DNA from: Levilactobacillus brevis
GTDB lineage: Bacteria > Bacillota > Bacilli > Lactobacillales > Lactobacillaceae
Reading direction: 5' to 3'
DNA: 64,000 nucleotides
NCBI GenBank assembly: GCA_021383565.1
Contig: CP079699.1
Span: 1,798,001-1,862,000 of the forward strand
The notes beneath the pieces were generated by a model. That model searched no databases. It worked only from the letters and a program-made list of their open reading frames with translations, and was not told where the DNA came from. The translations under genes and the position numbers were made by a program. Shown here piece after piece: positions 8,174-16,943 of this stretch (position 1 is its first letter; the number at the start of each line of letters is the position of its first letter).

Positions 8174-8847
8174 CCCTTGTGCTGAATTTCTTGAAATTTT
8201 TTTACGAATTCTTTCAGTAATTCCATGTCGGCGACTTGACCTTCTAGTTGCTTAATCCGCAAATTGGCCTTATCTAAGTCGGTTAATTCTCGTTGTGGCT
8301 TACGGTGTCCGCGTCGATCCTCTAAGGCGTTGTAACCACCTTTCTTAGCTCTAAGCACCCACGAACGGGCTTGTTGGTAGGAGACGCTGTAATGTTCAGC
8401 TGCTTCGTTATATGAGTGGTTCTGCTTGGTAATGTACTCAACCACTTCAATACGCTCTGCCAGAGTAGTTTTTCGGCTCATCGTTGGGACCTGCTTTCTA
8501 GACGGGGTTGCCGTCACAGTTTTGTCCCTATTATACCTGGAAACCCAGTAATTTACCTGCGTAGCTGAGCGCAAACCATACTTCATTGCTACTTCTCGTT
8601 GTGAACCTTCGCCGTTCAAAAAAGCATACACGACTCTTAGCTTAAAGACCTCACTGTATCTGCGACAACCTTTAGATTCTTTAAGCCCATCAAAGCCATC
8701 TCGTTTGTACAACGCCCGCCACCGAATGACCGCCTCCTTGTCTGCCAAACCATGTTCTCTGGCAAAGCCAATATTAGTTTGACCTGATGCTTCAAACTCA
8801 TTAATCAACTCCAGCTTCTCCACGGCACTATACTTGATCTTCGACAT
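8170..8847 (-). CDS. IS3-family transposase OrfA (DNA-binding subunit)
   Basis: The protein of 225 residues has two tandem helix-turn-helix regions (about 5-60 and 60-110), a third HTH-like segment near 130-180 (T-L-A-E-R-I-E-V-V-E-Y), and a C-terminal leucine-zipper-like helix (about 190-215, L-D-K-A-N-L-R-I-K-Q-L-E-G-Q-V). This is the IS150 subgroup layout. It recognises the terminal repeats and joins OrfB by frameshift near its end. ATG 8847 follows GGAGG. Confidence 0.92.
   Translation of the reverse strand: MSKIKYSAVEKLELINEFEASGQTNIGFAREHGLADKEAVIRWRALYKRDGFDGLKESKGCRRYSEVFKLRVVYAFLNGEGSQREVAMKYGLRSATQVNYWVSRYNRDKTVTATPSRKQVPTMSRKTTLAERIEVVEYITKQNHSYNEAAEHYSVSYQQARSWVLRAKKGGYNALEDRRGHRKPQRELTDLDKANLRIKQLEGQVADMELLKEFVKKFQEIQHKG
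8197..8203 (-). promoter_or_regulatory. Candidate -1 frameshift slippery site of the IS3 element
   Basis: On the minus strand the orfA frame reads GTA AAA AAA TTT, an A-AAA-AAA heptamer. A -1 slip continues without a stop into the orfB frame and passes its GTG start, producing an OrfAB fusion as known for IS3 elements. Confidence 0.6.
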
Positions 8848-9055
8848 GTCATATTCCCTCCGTTGATTGTCAGATGAATTATATTATTTCATTTGACAAC
8901 CCCAAAGGGATCATAACATCCCTACCCACAGCGATCCAGACCAAATTTGGCGAACGGTAAGGCGGACAACACGTGACTAGTATATTATGCGTTATCCTTG
9001 TCACACTAGGGATTTTAGCTGTTTTCTAACTTTCAGCCCTTAGTTACTTTAACAA

Positions 9056-10573
9056 TTATTGATTATCTGGTTTAAATGCCCGAGTAGCCTTCACCGCCTG
9101 CTTCCAGCCGGCATACAGGCGTTCGCGCCGGTCCGGCAACATATTCGGTGTGAATAACCGCCCGGCACTGCGAATCTGTTTGACCTCTTCCAAGCTCTTC
9201 CAGTAACCCACGGCGAGGCCGGCCGTAATCGCCGCCCCCATGGCCGTGGTCTCCTCATCGGCCGCCCGCTGAACCGGTGTGTCAATGATATCGGCTTGGA
9301 ACTGCATCAAGTAACGGTTCCGCGAGGCCCCACCATCGGCCATCAGCTCGGAAATAGCAATTCCCGTATCCTGCTTCATGGTGTGAAGGACGTCGCGCGT
9401 CTGGTACGCGATCGACTGCAGGGTCGCCTTTACAAAGTCGTTGCGGTTCGTTCCACGTGATAGGCCGAAGACCGCCCCCTTGGCATCGGGATCCCAGTAC
9501 GGGGCCCCCAATCCGTTGAAGGCCGGCACCACATAGACTTCATCATCGTCGGTTGAGGCCATGGCGGCCTGGCGGGATTCCGGAACGTTGTCGATAATCT
9601 TCATGCTTTCGTGTAACCAGGCCAGCGCCGTGCCGGCCACCAGAATGGACCCTTCGAGCGCGTAGGTCACTTGCCCATTCATCTTATAGGCAATCGTGGT
9701 CAACAGGTTGTGTTCGGACGTCCGCGGCTCATCCCCCGTGTTCATCATGACGAAGGCCCCGTCCCCATACGTGTTCTTGACAGTTCCCGGCTCCAGCGCC
9801 AGTTGCCCCAGTAAGGCGGCGGATTGGTCCCCGATAATCCCAGCAATCGGCACCTCGACGCCGTAGAACTGGAAGTTTTGGGTGACGCCGTAGACCTCGG
9901 AACTAGACTTGACCTCAGGCAACATGGCGGCCGGAATGTTCAGCCAGTCCAGAATGTCCTGATCCCATTTCAGCTCGTGAATGTTAAATAACATGGTCCG
10001 GCTGGCGTTACTGTAGTCGGTCACGTGAATCTTACCGCCGGAGAGCTTCCAGGCTAGCCAGCTATCGACGGTTCCGAACAACAGGTCACCGTTCTCCGCG
10101 CGTTCCTGTGCGCCGGGCACGTGGTCTAAGATCCACCGTACCTTGGTGGCACTGAAGTAGGCGTCCAGCACCAGCCCCGTCTTGTCCTTGATGGCCTTGG
10201 TCCGGCCGTCCGCCACAAGCTTCTTGGCCAGACTGGCGGTTTGCTGACTTTGCCAGCCGATAGCGTGGTAAATCGGCTCGCCGGTCACCTTATCCCACAC
10301 GATCGTGGTTTCCCGTTGGCTACTAATCCCAATGGCTTGAATGTTCTCTGGATGAATGGACGCATCGATCAAGGCGCTGGCGATCACTGACAAGACGCTG
10401 TTCCAGATCTCGTTAGCGTCGGACTCAACCCAGCCCGCGTGCGGATAATACTGGGGAACCTCCTTGTAACCTTCAATGACTTTGCGCCCGGAGCGATCAA
10501 AGATCAATGCCCGCGTACTACTGGTCCCTTGGTCAATCGCTAAGATGTAATCTTCCGGTTGTTTAAGTGCCAT
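9056..10573 (-). CDS. glpK: Glycerol kinase
   Basis: The 505-residue FGGY kinase phosphorylates glycerol to glycerol-3-phosphate using ATP. It shows the N-terminal phosphate-binding motif I-D-Q-G-T-S-S-T-R (residues 13-21), the substrate region S-Q-R-E-T near 84 and the second domain motif G-D-Q-S-A-A-L-L-G near 248. The length matches GlpK. No glpF or glpD lies beside it, and a convergent composite repeat follows. A cre-like site (10607-10620) just upstream suggests catabolite control. Confidence 0.96.
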   Translation of the reverse strand: MALKQPEDYILAIDQGTSSTRALIFDRSGRKVIEGYKEVPQYYPHAGWVESDANEIWNSVLSVIASALIDASIHPENIQAIGISSQRETTIVWDKVTGEPIYHAIGWQSQQTASLAKKLVADGRTKAIKDKTGLVLDAYFSATKVRWILDHVPGAQERAENGDLLFGTVDSWLAWKLSGGKIHVTDYSNASRTMLFNIHELKWDQDILDWLNIPAAMLPEVKSSSEVYGVTQNFQFYGVEVPIAGIIGDQSAALLGQLALEPGTVKNTYGDGAFVMMNTGDEPRTSEHNLLTTIAYKMNGQVTYALEGSILVAGTALAWLHESMKIIDNVPESRQAAMASTDDDEVYVVPAFNGLGAPYWDPDAKGAVFGLSRGTNRNDFVKATLQSIAYQTRDVLHTMKQDTGIAISELMADGGASRNRYLMQFQADIIDTPVQRAADEETTAMGAAITAGLAVGYWKSLEEVKQIRSAGRLFTPNMLPDRRERLYAGWKQAVKATRAFKPDNQ

Positions 10574-10606
10574 ATGTATTTACTCCCTCCATAACTGCTT
10601 TCGAAT

Positions 10607-10620
10607 CGGAAGCGGTTCCA
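10607..10620 (-). promoter_or_regulatory. cre-like site upstream of glpK
   Basis: TGGAACCGCTTCCG on the minus strand resembles the CcpA-binding consensus, 34 bases before the glpK start. Confidence 0.5.
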
Positions 10621-10719
10621 ATTTTCACTTCACTAATCATAGCACGACCCTAGTGAAAAACACCAGATTTTGTATCGGCCATGACGGTGTTTGATCATTT
10701 CTTAAGGTTTACGACGGGC

Positions 10720-11367
10720 TTAAACAGTTAACCGGTGCCCCGCCAAAAACGACTGGGCGAAATCGGCCTCGTCCTTGACCCGCTTGCCGAACTCGTCGAT
10801 CAGCGCGTGAAATTCTTGATAATCGCTCAGACCGAAGTCTAACTGACCCATCACCTTTTTCTGAAAGGCGGGATAGGTCTTGGGCATGGTCGCCCCTAGC
10901 CAGGTGAAGAGCCGACGTGCGTAGGTATCGACCATGAAGGCGCCGTGATCCAGCGTGTACATCAAGATGTAGTCGGCCGTTTCGTTGCCAATGCCCGTGA
11001 TACTCAGCAGGTCGGCCCGTAGACTGGCGCCATCCCGTCGCTTCAACGCTGCCAAATCATCGTCGGCCTCACCCAACCACTCGGCTAGGGCCAGAATCGC
11101 CGCACTCTTCCGCCGGTAAAACCCACTGCTACGAATCACCGGCATCAATGTTTCCGGCGTATAGGCCCGCAACTTTGCCGGCGTAAATCCCGTCTGCGCC
11201 TTGAGTTTGATGAGCGACGGTTCGACGTTACGCCAGTTGGTATTTTGCACCAGAATGGCGCCCAACATGATCTCTACCGGCGTCTCGGCCCATGGCGTTC
11301 CCGGTCGTAACCACGGTTGTGGCCCCATCTCCTTGGCCATCGTGCGATATAGTTCTTCTAGTGTCAC
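10720..11367 (-). CDS. Endonuclease III-like HhH-GPD DNA glycosylase
   Basis: The 215-residue protein belongs to the helix-hairpin-helix DNA repair glycosylases. The hairpin I-T-G-I-G-N-E-T-A-D lies near residue 130 and the general acid aspartate in M-V-D-T-Y near 152. The position that is lysine in bifunctional EndoIII (G-x-G-R-K-T-A) is glutamate here and the C-terminal four-cysteine iron-sulfur loop is absent, as in MagIII-like alkyladenine glycosylases. GTG 11367 is preferred because ACCTCCTC (11375-11382) gives a strong ribosome site inside the longer ATG-11391 version; the longer form cannot be excluded. Confidence 0.8.
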   Translation of the reverse strand: MTLEELYRTMAKEMGPQPWLRPGTPWAETPVEIMLGAILVQNTNWRNVEPSLIKLKAQTGFTPAKLRAYTPETLMPVIRSSGFYRRKSAAILALAEWLGEADDDLAALKRRDGASLRADLLSITGIGNETADYILMYTLDHGAFMVDTYARRLFTWLGATMPKTYPAFQKKVMGQLDFGLSDYQEFHALIDEFGKRVKDEADFAQSFLAGHRLTV

Positions 11368-11535
11368 GTGCGCTACCTCCTCGCGGATCATTGCAATCCT
11401 TTCTATTCTAACGAACCTGCCCAGTCGACACCAGCGCTGGGACTCAAAAAGAGCTTGGATGCACCACCCAAGCTCCCGCTAATTCTAAAAATTTGAAACG
11501 TGCAACGAACTACCATAACCGTGATGCGTTGACGC

Positions 11536-11784
11536 TTAAACCCGCTTGATGACCAGGCGAATGTCTGCATCGCCTTCGGGGTTCAGTTCTTCTTTGTAGT
11601 CGAAGTTAGCACTCTTGAAATACTTCTTGATTTCGTCGTTTAACTCCTCAACAGGCCGAACGTCCTTGTCTTGTCGTTGTAATAAAAGCGTGTATTCCTT
11701 TGAATCCTCATCGACGTTTTCAAAGCTGTAAAGAATCGCTTCGGAATTCAAAATTTCTTGAATCACTTGCCGTTCTGTCATCAT
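11536..11784 (-). CDS. Small hypothetical protein
   Basis: The 82-residue acidic protein has no signal peptide or membrane helix; it reads as alternating helix and strand with many charged residues (D-E-D-S-K-E-Y-T-L-L-L-Q-R, then I-K-K-Y-F-K). The start (ATG at 11784 or 11781) follows GCGAGG. It sits alone between the glycosylase and a divergent amidotransferase. The family is not recognised. Confidence 0.65.
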   Translation of the reverse strand: MMTERQVIQEILNSEAILYSFENVDEDSKEYTLLLQRQDKDVRPVEELNDEIKKYFKSANFDYKEELNPEGDADIRLVIKRV

Positions 11785-12068
11785 GTTTACCTCGCTTTAT
11801 TTTTTTGTCTACTATTCTATTGTAGGTTTATTCAAAAAAATTGTGAACTATTTTGTCAAAATATATTTCGTCAGACTTCCCAGCCGGCGGTCAAGGCGTC
11901 ACCAGTCTCGTCCCACCGCTGACGGCCACCCCACCATTGAGGACAGCTTGGCTGGTAAATCGGCGTGACAATCCGCCACCATCATGGGTATACTAAGCAG
12001 TATCATGGTTGCTTATGCTCCGTGACGACGACCAGAATCTGTCGATTGAACTGAAAGGAAGCGACGCT

Positions 12069-12803
12069 ATGCGCCCACGAATTGCACTCCCCGCCGACAC
12101 GCTCGACGAAGCGACAAACATTATTAACGAACGAAACGCAGCCTTTGCGCCCCGCCCTGCCGTCGAAGCCATCGTTAAGGCGGGCGGACTCCCAATTATT
12201 CTCCCGAGCGTTGACCCTACCGACGTGGCAGACTACTTGCCGTTATTCGACGGTGTGGCCTTCCTCGGTGGTGCCGACGTCGACCCCACCTTTTTCAATG
12301 AGGAGCCCCACCTGCGCCTGGGAAAGACCTACCGCAAGCGCGACCTCTTCGAAGTGGAACTGCTCAAGCAGTCAGTCGCCAGCGGCAAAGCCATTCTGGG
12401 CATCTGCCGCGGCCTACAACTGATCAATGTGGGCTTGGGCGGCACACTCTATCAGGATCTGAGTGAAGATCCCGATGCTCAGATCAAGCACAGTCAGGCC
12501 GCCATGGGCAATCAGCCCAGCCACCACGTGACCGTGCGTCCCGGTAGCATGCTTAGTCCCCTGGTCGGCGAACGGCCGTACGTCAACTCGCGGCACCATC
12601 AGGCCGTTAAGGACGTGGCACCCAGTCTCCAGGTAACGGCAACCGCCGATGACCACGTGATTGAGGCCCTTGAGTCCCCGGACAGTGACCAGATTCTGGC
12701 CGTTCAGTGGCATCCCGAGAATATGTACAAGCACCACAGCGAGTCACGGCGGATCTTCGAGAACTTTGTCCAGCGCGCGGCCAAGCGAACGAAAACTTTG
12801 TGA
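12069..12803 (+). CDS. Class I glutamine amidotransferase-like hydrolase (peptidase C26, PuuD-like)
   Basis: The 244-residue protein belongs to the gamma-glutamyl-gamma-aminobutyrate hydrolase family. The nucleophile cysteine lies in L-G-I-C-R-G-L-Q-L near residue 100, and the His-Glu pair in Q-W-H-P-E-N near 218. Relatives cleave gamma-glutamyl amides such as gamma-glutamyl-GABA or peptidoglycan-type gamma-bonds. ATG 12069 is preferred because GAAAGGAAG lies directly upstream; the longer 12009 form has no clear ribosome site. The substrate is unknown. The next gene follows after 69 bases. Confidence 0.85.
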   Translation: MRPRIALPADTLDEATNIINERNAAFAPRPAVEAIVKAGGLPIILPSVDPTDVADYLPLFDGVAFLGGADVDPTFFNEEPHLRLGKTYRKRDLFEVELLKQSVASGKAILGICRGLQLINVGLGGTLYQDLSEDPDAQIKHSQAAMGNQPSHHVTVRPGSMLSPLVGERPYVNSRHHQAVKDVAPSLQVTATADDHVIEALESPDSDQILAVQWHPENMYKHHSESRRIFENFVQRAAKRTKTL

Positions 12804-12872
12804 AAATAACTTCCCATCGCGGCCAAATTAAACTACACTAGATAATGGACTGAAGAAAGCAGGTGACGATTA

Positions 12873-13529
12873 GTGGCAAAGATGAAAGATTTTGGACAAC
12901 GCATGCGCTTTTTGGTGTTCTCCATTTTTCTGAACTCCGCCGCTAACGCCCTCACCATCTCCACCAACCTCGGGAGTGCTGTCTGGACCGGGTCGTCTGT
13001 AAACTTGTCGAATTGGATTCACGTCCCACTGGGTACGACCCTATTTGGTTACGGTATCGTGGTTACCATCATGAACCAATTGTTCTTAGGCCACTTTGAC
13101 CGTAAACGCTTCGTATCCAACCTGCTCTACATCATCCCCTTCAGTTACTTGGTCGAATGGATCGGCTACTTCTGGAACTGGATTGGCGTGAACACGCTGA
13201 GTCTGACCGGTCGTGTCATCGTCGACATCATCGGCCTGTTCGGGGTGGCGGCCGCCGTGTCTATTTATCAGCGTTGCAATATCATTATGCATCCCAACGA
13301 TGACTTGGCTTACATCTTACGGTTCCGCTTTCTAAGGGGCTCCGCCGTCGTTGCCCAGTGGGCCAGTTACATTCCACCGGTTACGATTATCGTGCTGTCC
13401 TACATTTTTACGGGGCAGCTCCACGCCATTGGATTCGGAACGGTGCTGGCGCTGGTGGCTCAAGGCGCCGTCATGGGTTGGTCGGATTATCACGTCTTCC
13501 CGCAGTTGAAACACCACGTGGATGTTTAA
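12873..13529 (+). CDS. YczE/YyaS/YitT-family membrane protein
   Basis: The 218-residue protein has five to six membrane helices and the family pattern of a first helix ending in G-S-A-V-W-T-G and a later N-I-I-M-H-P-N-D-D-L. The biochemical function of this family is unsettled. The start is GTG 12873 with AGCAGGTGA upstream. It may be co-transcribed with the amidotransferase, and a terminator follows. Confidence 0.75.
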   Translation: MAKMKDFGQRMRFLVFSIFLNSAANALTISTNLGSAVWTGSSVNLSNWIHVPLGTTLFGYGIVVTIMNQLFLGHFDRKRFVSNLLYIIPFSYLVEWIGYFWNWIGVNTLSLTGRVIVDIIGLFGVAAAVSIYQRCNIIMHPNDDLAYILRFRFLRGSAVVAQWASYIPPVTIIVLSYIFTGQLHAIGFGTVLALVAQGAVMGWSDYHVFPQLKHHVDV

Positions 13530-13552
13530 AATTTAAAAATATTTTGATCACG

Positions 13553-13590
13553 AAACGCGACTGATTTTTTAAATCGGCCGCGCTTTTTTC
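13553..13590 (+). terminator. Rho-independent terminator
   Basis: GCGACTGATTT pairs imperfectly with AAATCGGCCGC, followed by TTTTTTC. The remaining gap to 13925 is AT-rich, with a 15-base palindrome TTGTTG-ATA-CAACAA near 13832 and a likely -10 TATACT near 13880; I see no gene there. Confidence 0.7.
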
Positions 13591-13925
13591 ATCCGTCCAT
13601 TTAGGCGTGGGCTAACTTTTTCGTCTTCCCCCTTAACCTTATCTTGTTGCAACGACCAGTCTCGCTAAAGTTGATACCACTGGACTTGGACACTGATTTT
13701 TTCGAGGACTTGGCCCCCTTTAAACGTTTTTTAACATATTTATCGCCCGATTACCACAAGTTAGTTATCCTGAGCAACCAACATTTTTCAGCAAATATAC
13801 GTTTATTCAAATAATATCAGTCCGCTTACATTGTTGATACAACAACATTAGCGGGTATTAATATAATTATAATTATGTTATACTGCTCTCTAATGAGTAA
13901 GCAAAAAGTATAAGGGGTGAGCTAA

Positions 13926-15749
13926 ATGCTTAAAACAACACGAACACTTGTAACCGCCTGTCTAGCATTGATTCTCTTTGGGGGAGTCGTCAGTCCCAGT
14001 GCGGTTTATGCCGATAACTCTTCAACGGCGACAACAGCTACCGCGGCCACGACTAAGGCCAGCGACAGCGAGACAACGGCGCCTACGATTAGCTCGGTTG
14101 AGATGCCATACACCTTATTTAGCGACAAAAGTGGGCTTAACAAGGTATATACGTATCCCAAGGCACCAACCGTCTTAACCGCCGATCAAATCAATGACGA
14201 CGCTTACATGGCCAAGCTGATTAAGGAAACTCCAGCTCTGGCAAACTTGCGAGATACGCTTCAAGCTATGGTTGCAGATGGGGCCAACCACAATTTAAAA
14301 CAGAGCTATCTTGACATGGCCTATTCAAGTGATGAGAATGAATACACCAAAGCAGAGGTAGCGGAGATATCAGCCACTAGCATTTATAATATAGCTTGGT
14401 TAATCAGTCGAATGGCGCAGATTGATCTCCATCAACGGACTTTTGAACAGGTACAGACGGAATATCATGATTCCCTATATCTCAAACTCACCAAATATCC
14501 CGCGACAGCTTCCATACTTCAGATGTCGAACCCACTATTTGAAAATGAAGAAAATTACAATAATAGATGGAAACTAATCTACGAATCCTTCATGAACTCG
14601 GGCTCGTTCGCAGGTTACTCCGAACAAGAACTCAGTAGTCTGGATCCCGATGCCTCTTACCGCCAGACGGTCGCTATCATCAACAAGCCGATGTCCGATT
14701 TCTTCAAAAAACAAGCTGACGGCACTTACCAAATCGACGGTTTATTCTTAAACAACCTTATGGCATACAGCTTCTGGTATGAAGATAAGCCTGCCATCCC
14801 AGATCCCTTGCCCACACCACAGACTAGCCAGCCGGTAACGGTCCACTACGTCGATGACCAGGGGAAGACGTTGAAGCCTGACAAGACCTTGACCGGCGAG
14901 CTGGGGACGACCTACACCGCCACGCCACTCGATATTGAGGGGTATCAGTTATCCCAGACGACTGGCGAAGAGACCGGCACGTTCAGTAGTACGGCGAAGT
15001 CCGTGACCTACACCTACTCACCCGTTACGACAACCGGTGGTGCAGCCGATACCATTGCGCCCGAGGGGTCCGTCATCTATACCACTAAGAAGATTGGTCT
15101 CTACAAGAACGCCACCTTTACCAACCAGGCCCGCAAGCAATGGTACGCTAAGAAATCCCGAATTAATCGGCCAATGTTTGTCGTCACAGGCTACGCTAAA
15201 TCCAAGAACGGGGTTGAACGCTACCACGTAAAGGACGTTAACCACCACAGTAAGACGGCTGGCCAGACCGGCTACGTCACGGCAAATGCCAAGTATACCA
15301 GTCGGGTTTACTACGCGACTAAGCAGAAGACCATTACGGTGATTAATCCCAAGGGGATCAACGCCTATGGCAAGAAGAATCTGACTAACAAGAAGGCCCA
15401 CTACCGCCAAGGTCAAGTTCTGAAGGTCAAGAAGATTGTCAAACAAAACCTGACAACGCGTTTCGTCCTCAACAACGGGCGCTACATCACCGCCAACAAG
15501 CTACTGGTAAAGACGGGCAAACAGGCCCTACCTAAACGCATTCAGGCCAAGACCGCGCTGAATCGCTATAACAACGTAAACCTAACCAAGCAGAATAGAC
15601 ATTACACTAAGAAGACTCACGCAACCTTTAAGATAAAGGGCTGGGATTACTCTAACGCCAACGATTTCAGTAAGGGCGATACCCTGCGCTACCAGATAGC
15701 CGGGGGTTACATCACCGGTAATCGGCAGTTTGTTTCCGTCTTTGACTAA
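13926..15749 (+). CDS. Secreted surface protein with MucBP and DUF5776 domains
   Basis: The 607-residue protein begins with a signal peptide (K-T-T-R, hydrophobic core 10-24, cleavage near A-D-N at about 30) and a Ser/Thr-rich linker. Residues 55-290 are not recognised. One MucBP repeat (V-T-V-H-Y-V-D-D-Q-G-K-T-L, about 303-365) follows. Residues 380-607 are three basic, Tyr/Lys-rich repeats of the DUF5776 type. There is no LPxTG signal, so the basic C-terminal repeats probably hold the protein on the wall non-covalently. It may bind mucin or polysaccharide, but the ligand is unknown. The gene is monocistronic with AAGGGGTGA upstream. Confidence 0.85.
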   Translation: MLKTTRTLVTACLALILFGGVVSPSAVYADNSSTATTATAATTKASDSETTAPTISSVEMPYTLFSDKSGLNKVYTYPKAPTVLTADQINDDAYMAKLIKETPALANLRDTLQAMVADGANHNLKQSYLDMAYSSDENEYTKAEVAEISATSIYNIAWLISRMAQIDLHQRTFEQVQTEYHDSLYLKLTKYPATASILQMSNPLFENEENYNNRWKLIYESFMNSGSFAGYSEQELSSLDPDASYRQTVAIINKPMSDFFKKQADGTYQIDGLFLNNLMAYSFWYEDKPAIPDPLPTPQTSQPVTVHYVDDQGKTLKPDKTLTGELGTTYTATPLDIEGYQLSQTTGEETGTFSSTAKSVTYTYSPVTTTGGAADTIAPEGSVIYTTKKIGLYKNATFTNQARKQWYAKKSRINRPMFVVTGYAKSKNGVERYHVKDVNHHSKTAGQTGYVTANAKYTSRVYYATKQKTITVINPKGINAYGKKNLTNKKAHYRQGQVLKVKKIVKQNLTTRFVLNNGRYITANKLLVKTGKQALPKRIQAKTALNRYNNVNLTKQNRHYTKKTHATFKIKGWDYSNANDFSKGDTLRYQIAGGYITGNRQFVSVFD

Positions 15750-15753
15750 ATTT

Positions 15754-15788
15754 AAACCGCTCTCCTGAAAATTGGGAGGGCGGTTTTT
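15754..15788 (+). terminator. Rho-independent terminator
   Basis: AAACCGCTCTCC pairs with GGGAGGGCGGTTT, followed by a T run, after the surface-protein gene. Confidence 0.85.
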
Positions 15789-15880
15789 ATATCCATACCG
15801 GCATTGACGCTGACCGCTCCCGTTTAACCCCCAAAAAAGGGGCGCTACCAGTCAACAACTGATAACACCCCTCCGCACAT

Positions 15881-16777
15881 TTATACCAACTCACCCGTTA
15901 GAATAAACTGCTTAATCTCTTTAAAGGTTTTCTTCGACTCCGGTAAGTCCGGCCATAAGATATAATCATGCAACATAGACTTCATGGCGTGCGCCGTAAA
16001 TGGCGTACCATCGGCGTCCGCTAGTTTCTGCAGCAGTCGCTGATCGTCGGCCCACAGCAATTCGTTGGTCCCATAGTACACCATGATGGGGCCCAGATTG
16101 TCAAAATTCCCATAGATGGGACTCACGACCGGATCGGTCACGGGCCGGTCACCAGCGTATTGATAGCCAATCTTCTTCAAGGTGGCCAACGTCAGGAACG
16201 GATCATGTTTAGCCGCGACATTGAGGTCGGGATTCATCATGCTTAGGTCGGTCCACGGTGAGATGAGAACCGTCCCCGCTGGCAATGTTTTTTGTTGTTC
16301 CTGCAACTGCTGAAGCACGGTCAACGCCAGGCCACCACCGGCCGAATCCCCCATCAAGAAGAATTGATCGTCCGGATACTGGGCCCGCAAATAATCATAC
16401 GCATTCAACGCGAAGGACACGGTTTGGTCCACCGTGGCTTCGGGCACCAGAGGATAATCCACGTAAGATACGCGCAGATTGGCCTGTTGAACCAGGGCCA
16501 CCATTAATTTACGATGGCCAATCGTCCCCTGCATGGTGTAGGCACCACCGTGCAAGAGAATCACGTGTTGGGGCAATGGCGCGCCGGAACCCGCAGTCAG
16601 AATTCGGCCCCCGAAAACCTCGCGTTCCTTCGTCACCACGGACTCGGGAAACTTCTGCGGGATCACGGCTTGATTCTGCCGACTAGGTTGTAAAAATGCT
16701 TGCTGCATCTGCTGTTTGAGCTGACTATGCTGGGTCTTGAAAAGTAACCATTTCCCACGCAAACTCACGACTATCAC
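15881..16777 (-). CDS. Alpha/beta-hydrolase esterase (HSL family)
   Basis: The 298-residue protein carries H-G-G-A-Y (oxyanion-hole motif, about residue 75) and the nucleophile elbow G-D-S-A-G-G near 144, typical of hormone-sensitive-lipase-like esterases. The catalytic aspartate and histidine would fall near W-A-D-D (244) and L-H-D-Y (268). No signal peptide is evident, so it acts in the cytoplasm on short acyl esters. It stands alone. Confidence 0.88.
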   Translation of the reverse strand: MIVVSLRGKWLLFKTQHSQLKQQMQQAFLQPSRQNQAVIPQKFPESVVTKEREVFGGRILTAGSGAPLPQHVILLHGGAYTMQGTIGHRKLMVALVQQANLRVSYVDYPLVPEATVDQTVSFALNAYDYLRAQYPDDQFFLMGDSAGGGLALTVLQQLQEQQKTLPAGTVLISPWTDLSMMNPDLNVAAKHDPFLTLATLKKIGYQYAGDRPVTDPVVSPIYGNFDNLGPIMVYYGTNELLWADDQRLLQKLADADGTPFTAHAMKSMLHDYILWPDLPESKKTFKEIKQFILTGELV

Positions 16778-16943
16778 CCTATCTTTTTGCCTTCACCAGT
16801 CTCTTTCTCTCGTGTTTCTACCCTGATGCCAGTATACAGCGTTTGACGAAAAAACGCCCCCCTCAGAATCAATTACTAGGTAATTTTCGCAAAAACCGTT
16901 AGAATAGAACGCGTAGCAACTGATAGGAAAGGGTGGAAAATTA

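Larger units (their letters stand above)
7226..8918 (-). mobile_element. IS3-family (IS150-like) insertion sequence, complete
   Basis: The element carries orfA and orfB on the minus strand. Imperfect terminal inverted repeats begin TGTACTAGTCCCTGTC at 7226 and, on the other strand, TGTTATGATCCCTTTG at 8918; both continue into TTGTCA and then AAATAATAT. A 3-bp target duplication TCC (7223-7225 and 8919-8921) flanks it, as in the IS3 family. Joining the flanks restores the repeat seen at 39572-39745. Confidence 0.92.
7095..8965 (-). repeat. Cloverleaf-type dispersed repeat, interrupted by IS3
   Basis: The family unit lies at 7095-7225 and resumes at 8922-8965. Hairpins ATTTTCCAAG/CTTGGAAAAT and TTTGAG/CTCAAA are intact, and the outer arms GTCAAATTTGGTCT and AGACCAAATTTGGC now lie on opposite sides of the insertion. 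Confidence 0.8.
6753..9044 (+). repeat. Composite MITE-like repeat, copy 1, split by IS3 element
   Basis: The element starts CTAAGGTTGAAAGTTTGCG and ends CTTTCAGCCCTTAG, an inverted pair of about 14 bases. Its first part (6753-7080) matches 33640-33924 in reverse and 39327-39550; its second part contains a cloverleaf repeat (7095-8965) that is interrupted by the insertion sequence at 7226-8918. Without the insertion the element is about 596 bases. No coding sequence of its own is credible. Confidence 0.8.

Noticed and set aside
13832-13846. Palindrome TTGTTG-ATA-CAACAA before the surface-protein gene as an operator
   Set aside because: A single copy with no known regulator match; kept only as a remark.
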